Positions 57,490-64,000 of a stretch of DNA of 64,000 bases are shown piece by piece. Every line of letters starts with the position of its first letter. The stretch's first letter is position 1. The DNA is from Coturnix japonica (Eukaryota > Chordata > Aves > Galliformes > Phasianidae). Made by a program: the position numbers and the translations under genes. A model generated the notes under the pieces. It was not told the origin of the DNA. It made no database searches and saw nothing but the letters and a program-made list of their open reading frames with translations. The stretch is taken from positions 108,524,957 to 108,588,956 of the forward strand of contig NC_029516.1 in the NCBI RefSeq assembly GCF_001577835.2. Reading direction: 5' to 3'.

Positions 57490-57804
57490 GCCACCTCCTT
57501 GTGAACCAACACAGAAACGGGCACGAGAATTACCTAAGGAAAGCAAGGTCTGCGTTTTGTTAGCGTGCTGCAACACAAACTGCACCGACAGAGGTAAAAC
57601 ACCACAGAAAACTCCTTCACCTCTCGCCTATCCCGCCCACAAACCCCCCCTCACAAACCGCCCATCCCGGCCAAACCGCCTGAGGAAGGAGCCGCCCCTC
57701 CGCGCTCTCCTCCAATGGCCGGATCCCTCCGTGTGGGCGGGACGGAGGAACAGAGCGAGCCGCTCATCGATAGGTGGAGTGCCACAACGGCCTACTTCCG
57801 TAGC
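57490..57804. promoter_or_regulatory. CpG-rich patch directly upstream of tRNA-Val
   Basis: About 300 bp have far more CpG than the surroundings (CCCGCCCAC, CCGGCCAAACCG, TCCGCGCTC, GTGGGCGGGACGGAGG, GAGCGAGCCGCTCATCG). There is a CCAAT box (CTCCAATGG), a GC box (GGGCGGG) and an ETS-like CTTCCG just before the tRNA. It looks like an unmethylated promoter. It could serve the tRNA locus, a far 5' exon of PPEF1 (minus) or a non-coding transcript. Confidence 0.55.
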
Positions 57805-57877
57805 GGTTCCATAGTGTAGTGGTTATCACATCTGCTTTACACGCAGAAGGTCCTGGGTTCGATCCTCAGTGGAACCA
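57805..57877 (+). tRNA. tRNA-Val (anticodon TAC)
   Basis: A 73-nt intronless tRNA gene. The acceptor stem GGTTCCA pairs with TGGAACC, discriminator A. The D arm is TAGTGTAGTGGTTATCA. The anticodon stem TCTGC/GCAGA encloses TTTACAC, giving anticodon TAC. The T stem CTGGG/CTCAG encloses TTCGATC with one G-T pair. The internal A and B boxes are both intact (GGTTCGATCC). It differs from the usual vertebrate tRNA-Val(TAC) at only a few positions, so it is probably active. Confidence 0.97.
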
Positions 57878-57887
57878 GCCGTTGAAC

Positions 57888-57892
57888 TTTTT
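57888..57892 (+). terminator. RNA polymerase III terminator of tRNA-Val
   Basis: TTTTT begins 10 nt after the tRNA 3' end, followed by a second TTTT run. This is the usual Pol III stop. Confidence 0.85.
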
Positions 57893-58261
57893 CTTTTCTT
57901 TACAGTTACAATTAATCTAGCCTTTCTCCTTTTCTCCCCATATTGGCAACCTTATCAGCTCATTAAAAAAGTGCAAGGCCTCCATGAAGGAGGAACAATC
58001 CCAGTTCCCTCAGCTACTCCTCTTGTTTGCCTCTGAGCAAATGAGAGGAAGAGTGAACATCAGGGCTGGTTAGGCCTAACTAGACCTGAAGCCTCCACAG
58101 TGAGCCCTGCTTCTAGGGTAAAATGCCTGTCATAGCAGGGTTGCTTTCAGGTTACAAGCCCAAAGCTGTCCACTACATCTGGAATTCTCCACTGTTAGTA
58201 TATGAAAGCCTTCAGGGAAGGTGCTTCCCATCATCCCTCCATGATGACTCCATGGTGTCAT

Positions 58262-58284
58262 GGGAAATGGTTTTAAGTTAAAAG
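58262..58284 (+). repeat. CR1-like fragment running into the gap
   Basis: GGGAAATGGTTTTAAGTTAA just before the N run resembles the CR1 block GGGAAATGGCTTTAAGCTCA seen at 48445. It is short, so the call is tentative. Confidence 0.5.
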
Positions 58285-58779
58285 NNNNNNNNNNNNNNNN
58301 NNNNNNNNNNNNNNNNNNNNNNNNNNNNNNNNNNNNNNNNNNNNNNNNNNNNNNNNNNNNNNNNNNNNNNNNNNNNNNNNNNNNNNNNNNNNNNNNNNNN
58401 NNNNNNNNNNNNNNNNNNNNNNNNNNNNNNNNNNNNNNNNNNNNNNNNNNNNNNNNNNNNNNNNNNNNNNNNNNNNNNNNNNNNNNNNNNNNNNNNNNNN
58501 NNNNNNNNNNNNNNNNNNNNNNNNNNNNNNNNNNNNNNNNNNNNNNNNNNNNNNNNNNNNNNNNNNNNNNNNNNNNNNNNNNNNNNNNNNNNNNNNNNNN
58601 NNNNNNNNNNNNNNNNNNNNNNNNNNNNNNNNNNNNNNNNNNNNNNNNNNNNNNNNNNNNNNNNNNNNNNNNNNNNNNNNNNNNNNNNNNNNNNNNNNNN
58701 NNNNNNNNNNNNNNNNNNNNNNNNNNNNNNNNNNNNNNNNNNNNNNNNNNNNNNNNNNNNNNNNNNNNNNNNNNNNNNN
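58285..58779. other. Assembly gap, 495 N
   Basis: A run of 495 N lies between a CR1-like fragment and a (GGGAA)n array. The proteins predicted across it are artefacts. Confidence 1.
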
Positions 58780-58872
58780 TGAGCATGACCACTTGGGCAA
58801 CAGGGACTGGGAGGACAGACTGAAGCATAAGGGAGGAGGAAATGATGTAAACAGAAAGAGGCCATCTGGGAC

Positions 58873-58927
58873 AGGGAAGGGAAGGGAAGGGAAGGGAAGG
58901 GAAGGGAAGGGAAGGGAAGGGAAGGGA
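58873..58927. repeat. (GGGAA)n microsatellite
   Basis: Eleven GGGAA units in a row, about 95 bases after the gap. Pure purine on this strand, so it may be unstable and hard to sequence. Confidence 0.97.
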
Positions 58928-59465
58928 GAAAAAAGGCAAATGTTGCCCTTTCTGGTGCTGTGTTGTGTACTGTTAAAATATTTTCTGTCTTCTATACCTG
59001 GAAATATTTATCTGACTGCTAGGAAAGTACTACATGATTCATTTAGTAATACTGTCTGTAGTGGAGGTGTTGCCACTTAAGGTTATTAAAAAGAAGCATT
59101 ATCAACAGCATTAGACCCAGAGGGTCTTGAGTGTGTGATGTATAAACAGAGACTTCAGTTTTAAAGCTCTCTGACTCATCTTGTGAACCAATTTGACTTT
59201 ATTTGAATGATTTTTGTTCTGACTGAGCTTTTCTTGATTTGACTCATTTCCAGTGCCTTTGTTTTCACAAGTTCATTGCATTTTAACAATTAGCTCAAAA
59301 AATGCATGCTTTGAAAAGGGTACAGCTGCCCAGTCATTCACCCCTGCTCAGAGATGGGCGCCATTCATCAATATGTAACTAGAGACAGTTCTAAAGGACA
59401 GGGAGACAAAATCTGTTACCTGCTGATTTTGTTTCTTGGTTTTTCAACATATTTTTGCACAAAGG

Positions 59466-59706
59466 CTGCCCTGGTGTTCCTTCAGTCTCTCCTCATAGGG
59501 CTGATTTTCCAAGCCCTTCACAAGCCTTGTTGCCCTTCTTTCAACCTGCTCCAGCACCTTGGTGTCCTTTCTGTACTGAGGTGCCCAAAACTGAACACAG
59601 TACTCGAGGTGAGGCTTCACCAATGCTGAGTACAGGGGCAGGATGATTTCCCTAGTCCTGCTCACCACACCATTCCTGATACAAGCCAGGATGCCAATGG
59701 ACACAG
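59466..59706 (-). repeat. CR1 LINE, ORF2 internal fragment, reverse
   Basis: The minus strand reads [20 protein letters not shown], then [20 protein letters not shown] and PYEERLKE, the CR1 ORF2 C-terminal region. It is truncated before the 3' end. Confidence 0.92.
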
Positions 59707-60377
59707 ACTAGGAGACTGAAGGTAGATGGAGCTTCGTGCACCCACAGCCCACGTGAGCTGTGCTGTGGTTTAATCTACTCCCTGCACATGCAGTCAGAGG
59801 TCTTCTGAAACAAAGGAAGCAATAGCTGCCAAAGGCCCCCATTAAAAACTCATTCCTAATTGCACATAATTAACAGAGGCTGGAGGAACAGGAAAAATAT
59901 TCACTGGAATCATCAGCAAACTGCTGTAGTCTTCAGACTTTCAGTCAGTTTTAAACCAAATTTATAACTGTCTTTCGTGCTGGGTTGTCAGCACTGTGTA
60001 GTGATAGGATATGATAGGTAGAACTGTTAGCAAAGAGAAGTTATTTTTGTTGTTGTTGTTTCAGAGTTTTACATCTCTGCAAGTAAATGGCAAGAACGTG
60101 CTATTTCTGTTTGATCTAGTAATTGCAGTTTTCAGCCCCTTGCAATTAGGTGACTGGAAGAATAGTAAGGCCAGGGAAGATTCCTACACTCAGCAATTAT
60201 TAGGGCAGGCATCAATGATGCAGAGGTAAATAACTGGGGTGGAAGACAATTAATGCATATTGCATACAATAGATAATATGTATTGCATAAAACGGTCTAT
60301 GATTTATAAGCATTAGGCACGTCCTCTGCCTTTGTATGATGGGTAAATGTGGTTTCTAGTTAGGCATGTCCTTGTTC

Positions 60378-60500
60378 AGAGAATCACATAATCATTAAGA
60401 TTGGAAAAGATCTCTAAGATTATCTAGTCCAACCATCCACCTACCACCATTACAGCCCACTAACCCACGTTCCTAAGTACCACATCCACACGTGGATATA
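60378..60500 (-). repeat. CR1 LINE 3' end, reverse
   Basis: AGAATCACATAATCATTAAG, ATTGGAAAAGATCTCTAAGA and TCTAGTCCAACCATCCACCT identify a CR1 3' end. It ends about 220 nt before the RS1 start codon. Confidence 0.9.
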
Positions 60501-60723
60501 TGTCTGAATACAGTCATAGTGCCAGTAGCACAGTGCTTTCTACCTTTTCGATATGGCACATGGAGTTTGACAGTCGTAACTATGCAGTTGGCTCGATGCT
60601 ACTTGATAAAACCCTGAGAATGGTGGAGCGTAATGTGCTTAGGCGAAGCTTAAGATAATCTCATGCCTTCCCAGAAAGCAGAGCAGCAGGCTAAGGAGCT
60701 ATTCCTGAAAGAGGAAGGAAAAG

Positions 60724-60775
60724 ATGTGGATCAAGATGGGGAGCGTCCTGCTGTCTCTTCTTTTCTGGTACAAAG
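60724..60775 (+). CDS. RS1: RS1 (retinoschisin) first coding exon, partial gene
   Basis: Retinoschisin is a secreted discoidin-domain protein of photoreceptors that holds retinal layers together. This exon reads MWIKMGSVLLSLLFWYK plus one base, then GTATGC. Human RS1 exon 1 has the same form: 52 coding nt, 17 codons plus G, with a hydrophobic signal peptide MSRKIEGFLLLLLFGYE. Position and strand agree with the conserved order PHKA2 - PPEF1 - RS1. Similarity in a signal peptide is weak by itself, so the call rests on length, phase, donor and synteny together. The 26-nt second exon was not found before the window end. Confidence 0.7.
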
Positions 60776-61694
60776 GTATGCACTTTGCCTCTAGAGACGT
60801 GCTTTCAGATGTCCCCCTTTGTATTTCTTGCTTCATCCAACCTCCTTTGGGCTGTGGGGTACAGAGGGAGCTCTTTGTGGAAGCAAAACAATCAGAGAAA
60901 GGAAAAATTGGGCAGGAGATGTGTAATTTACGTACATGAGTGAGCAGCGTTCTTACAGCTCTATGAATATTCAGTAGTACAACTCTGCTTCGCAAAGTAA
61001 TTGCAGTGTAAAAAGATTGGCATGTAATTTGTCAAAATATGAATTTACACAGAAAATTGTGGTGCAGCTGAGCCAGTGAGTAAATAATAATGCTGATTTG
61101 AGAAAGGAGGTACAGTAGAATATGAAAGAGCGGTCCTTCATTAATCAAAACTATTGGTTAATCAAAAGCCACTCATTTTCTTGAGCAGCAAGACATTGCT
61201 GGGAGAGATCTGCTTTTCTGAAAGGCTCTTTCAGATATTTTGTCCTAGGAAAGAATTTCAAAGGCATTCTAAGAACAAAAATCAGAATTAAAAAAAAAAA
61301 AGAGGGGAAGTGTTTATTAATTCCATTTTAATTAACCTCACTGTAGCACAAATGCTGGTAGCTTTCAGGTTGTGTTTGAACTTCTGACTTCTTTGCAGCT
61401 GACAGAAAAGCTCTGAATGTCTTAAGGCTGGGGTTGCTCTTGCTGGGTGCTGTGCAGTATCTACCACCATCAGCGTGTGGCTGCAACACGGTGTGTCTAT
61501 TTGGGACTATAGTATTGGGCAGATCAGATCAGCTCTCCCCCAACAGATGTTGAATTTTCCATTTTTCTTTTTTTTCTGTCTATTTTCAGTCCTCCTCTGT
61601 GTCTGTCACTTACTTTGCTACCTCACGCATGTCCAACTCACAGCCTGCAAGTCCATTTTCAGGTGACATAAATAAATGACCAGCATATTTTTAA
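60776..61694 (+). other. Presumed RS1 intron 1, unique part
   Basis: Nothing recognisable apart from short poly(A) and poly(T) tracts (61290, 61567). No match to the expected RS1 exon 2 was seen. Confidence 0.5.
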
Positions 61695-62030
61695 ATGGAG
61701 TGTACAGAGTTGCAATCAGACATTCAACTCAAAAATCTGACCATGTCTCTTTACTTTTATAAGACCATTCTTACCAGAGAAAAACATTCCTTGCTTCACA
61801 GTCACGCCTCATTCACATCATCGCTTTTTGGCACTGCTTACATTTGTGAACAACTGTTTTCAAGGATGAAGCACAGCAGAAGTAACATTTCATCAAAAGT
61901 CTCTGAGGAACCCCTTGAGAGCTCATTGAGAATGGCAGCCACTGCCACTGAACCAGGTTCATGCATTACTTTCATAGAGACAGGGTCACATATCCCACTA
62001 GTTTTGTGTTGTTGCATTCTTTCCTTGTTT
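61695..62030 (+). mobile_element. hAT (Charlie-like) transposase fossil, C-terminal end
   Basis: The open frame starts MECTELQSDIQLKN and continues TREKHSLLHSHASF and SLFGTAYICEQLFSRMKHSR to SSLRMAATATEP. This is the C-terminal dimerisation region of hAT transposases, close to the domesticated GTF2IRD2/EPM2AIP1/FAM200 type. Only the last about 110 codons are present and the upstream catalytic part is missing. A processed copy of a domesticated hAT gene is an alternative. It ends in an A/T-rich stretch where the mariner begins. Confidence 0.75.
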
Positions 62031-62099
62031 TAATAAAAAATATTAAAGATTAAAATAAGTTTTGTTACTTATATATATTAACTATATTATATATTTTAT

Positions 62100-62617
62100 G
62101 AGGGCTGCTCCAAAAGTAATGCCTTCCATTTTATGATGTCAGCCCATGACATCAGAGGCAGATGTTGGTAGTTTGGCAGTAGAGGTTGAACCTTCCTACC
62201 AACATCCCATTACATTTTGCTGCTGTGTGACAGATGGCACTCTGACATAGGAGTGCGGATGAAGCATAATTGAATTTCTCCATGCAGAAACAAATGGCAC
62301 CCATCGATATTTATTGATACTTGCTGAACGCTTGTGGAGAACAACCAGTGGATGTGAGCACAGTGAGGTGCTGGGTGGTGCATTTCAGTAGTGGTGACAG
62401 CCACAGTGGGTCAGTTCCACTGGTGCAGACTGTTGCGAGTGCAGCACGCAGGCTCTCATTCACCACTGGCAAAAATGCAGAGCTAATATCAGTGACTATG
62501 TTGAAAAAGAGTATTTTGTAGCTGAGATTTTGCTCTATCAAACAGTGTTACTATGCTCTTTGTATCACTGTAGTTTCCATGAGAAGAAATAGGAGGCATT
62601 ACTTTAGGAGCACGCCT
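62100..62617 (+). mobile_element. Galluhop mariner, internally deleted
   Basis: Inverted ends AGGGCTGCTCCAAAAGTAAT (62101) and the reverse of ATTACTTTAGGAGCACGCCT (about 62598-62617) pair well. The interior encodes mariner transposase pieces (VSTVRCWVVHFSSGDS, TMLKKSIL). At about 0.5 kb against about 1.2 kb for the full element it cannot encode transposase. The catalytic Asp region is missing. Confidence 0.9.
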
Positions 62618-62771
62618 TGTGCATGCGGCCCAAGACAATTCCTCTTCACTCAGTGTGGTACAAGCAAGCCAAAAGGTTGGACACCCATGGCCTACTGAAT
62701 GGATAGGAAGGTGTTCTCCAAGTGGCCATGAATCTGTTTCATCCTGGCATGCTCAGCTGTACCCTGCACTA

Positions 62772-63050
62772 ATTCATAGAATCATAGAATTACCCAGGTT
62801 AGAAAAAACCTTGAAGATCATCAAGTCCAACCGCAGCCTAACCAGAACCCTAACTCTAACAACCCTACACTAAATCATATCCCTAAGTACCACATCCAAA
62901 CGTCTCTTAAACACAACCAGGGATGGCGATTCAACCACCTCCCTGGGGAGCCAATTCCAGTACCTAACTACCCTTTCTGTAAAGAAGTCCTTCCTAATAT
63001 CCAACCTAAACTTATATCCTAATATCCAACCTAAACCAACCTAATTCATA
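62772..63050 (-). repeat. CR1 LINE 3' end, reverse
   Basis: TTCATAGAATCATAGAATTA, then GATCATCAAGTCCAACCGCA and the CCACCTCCCTGGGGAGCCAA block identify the 3' end. The last 35 bases contain a partial tandem repeat of CCTAATATCCAACCTAAAC. Confidence 0.93.
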
Positions 63051-64000
63051 GGTCTTCGTTTTGATCTACCAGCAAATACTTGTGCATTGCCTTTGTACCT
63101 GATCTCTGTGCTGTCCTTCATTTGGTGGCTGATCTTCTTGGAAGGCTGTTTTTACTCAAATTGCACATTCTTCCCGATGGGCGGCATAACTACAATTAGC
63201 CCTTGGAACAAGCTCACACCTTGCTCTGAAGCCCAGGCACAGCTTGCTGTTAATAGACACCCACACAACAGGATATTTTCAGAGAGCCTGCAGTGAAAAA
63301 ATCACTTGCAGGATCACTTTCCAGGCATCGCTATTTTGGTATTTCTTTCTTTCTTTCTTCAGTTACTGCCTTTTTAAAAAAAACCTACTTGTGTTTTACG
63401 TGGCCCAAGCATCCTCTTCTACCTTCTCAGTGGGCTGCTTTGCCCAGGTCCCTTCAGGCCCCCTCCTCTTCTACCATGGGGAAGAACTGGTGGGTCAGCC
63501 CTGAGCCGGCTGCTCTGATGACAGTGTAAGCTCCTTAGCGATTCCCTCCTGCAGAGCTGCAGCTTAGGGGAGCATCCTTCTGCCGTGCTTTGCTGGGCTT
63601 CTGCTTGCTGGGAACCCCGCAAAGCAGCAGCAGCAGCAACAGCAGCAGATGAGGCATCACGATTCTGCACCAGCACTCAGATCTGGGGGCTGTCATGAAC
63701 ATGCTTGCAGCACATCAATGTGACGTACCAGCACCATGTCTCTCCATCCCTGCTTGTCATGCGTCAGGGAAGGAGAACGTCTCAACAGTTAGAAGGAAGG
63801 GATTTTTATTTTTTTTTTCTCCTTCTCTATTTTTTGCAGCTTTGAAAAAAAACACAAAAAACAACCACCCAACAACTAAAGGCCCAACCCCGCCTTCAGA
63901 TCGCAGTAAATAACATCTTTAGTGCCACCCTTTGGCACTAGCGGTACATCTAACAAAATCACTAAAATTACTGTGCAGGCAGCGTACTGCAGAGCTCTGA
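63051..64000. other. Window end, no gene recognised
   Basis: Unique sequence with a GC-rich part at 63400-63700 and poly(T)/poly(A) tracts at 63808 and 63846. Open frames here overlap in several frames and have no family signature. If RS1 begins at 60724 this is still its first intron. Confidence 0.5.
63624..63648. repeat. Short CAG run
   Basis: Eight CAG/CAA triplets in GC-rich sequence. No open coding context supports it. Confidence 0.8.

Larger units (their letters stand above)
57893..60723. other. Intergenic region tRNA-Val to RS1
   Basis: Contains the gap, the GGGAA array, CR1 fragments at 59466 and 60378, and otherwise unique sequence. No exon was recognised. The 200 bases before 60724 have no clear TATA box; a single GATAATCT near 60653 is CRX/OTX-like but too weak to call. 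Confidence 0.5.

Noticed and set aside
58130-58939. Long open frames of 175-269 codons
   Set aside because: They run through the 495-N gap and the (GGGAA)n array, so they are artefacts.
63624-63648. CAG run as a polyglutamine coding tract
   Set aside because: Only eight triplets, with no supported exon around them.

Overview
The window is vertebrate nuclear DNA from a galliform bird, most likely chicken or a close relative. The evidence is the many CR1 LINE fragments, a Galluhop mariner copy, compact GT-AG genes, and the gene order PHKA2 - PPEF1 - RS1, which is the block known from human Xp22.13. No bacterial, CRISPR or retroviral features were seen.

Region by region. (1) 272-23488, + strand: the last 21 coding exons of PHKA2, the liver alpha regulatory subunit of phosphorylase kinase. 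They encode 840 residues in one continuous reading frame to the stop, ending in a CaaX box (CVMQ). (2) 23489-26039: a convergent intergenic space with poly(A) signals for both genes. (3) 26040-49034, - strand: the whole coding region of PPEF1, a PPP-family serine/threonine phosphatase with an IQ motif and C-terminal EF-hands. It has 16 exons and 633 residues, and every splice phase agrees. (4) 40673-47108, inside and around PPEF1 introns 2 and 3: a large imperfect inverted repeat with arms of about 3 kb. The right arm carries the real exons 2 and 3; the left arm carries damaged copies on the opposite strand. The arms differ largely by single-base indels and shortened homopolymers, and a 25-N gap lies in the middle, so an unpolished long-read assembly artefact is a serious alternative to a real palindrome. 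(5) 49035-60723: intergenic DNA with CR1 copies, a CpG-rich patch, an intact tRNA-Val(TAC) gene, a 495-N gap and a (GGGAA)n array. (6) 60724-60775, + strand: a 52-nt exon that matches the first, signal-peptide exon of RS1 (retinoschisin). (7) 61695-63050: a hAT transposase fossil, an internally deleted Galluhop mariner and a CR1 tail.

PHKA2 and PPEF1 are convergent. Both proteins act in calcium/calmodulin-linked phosphorylation control, one as a kinase regulatory subunit and one as a phosphatase, but this is conserved synteny and nothing in the sequence shows co-regulation. Exons were assigned by reading protein similarity from memory of the families and by checking GT-AG sites and phase. No database search was run.
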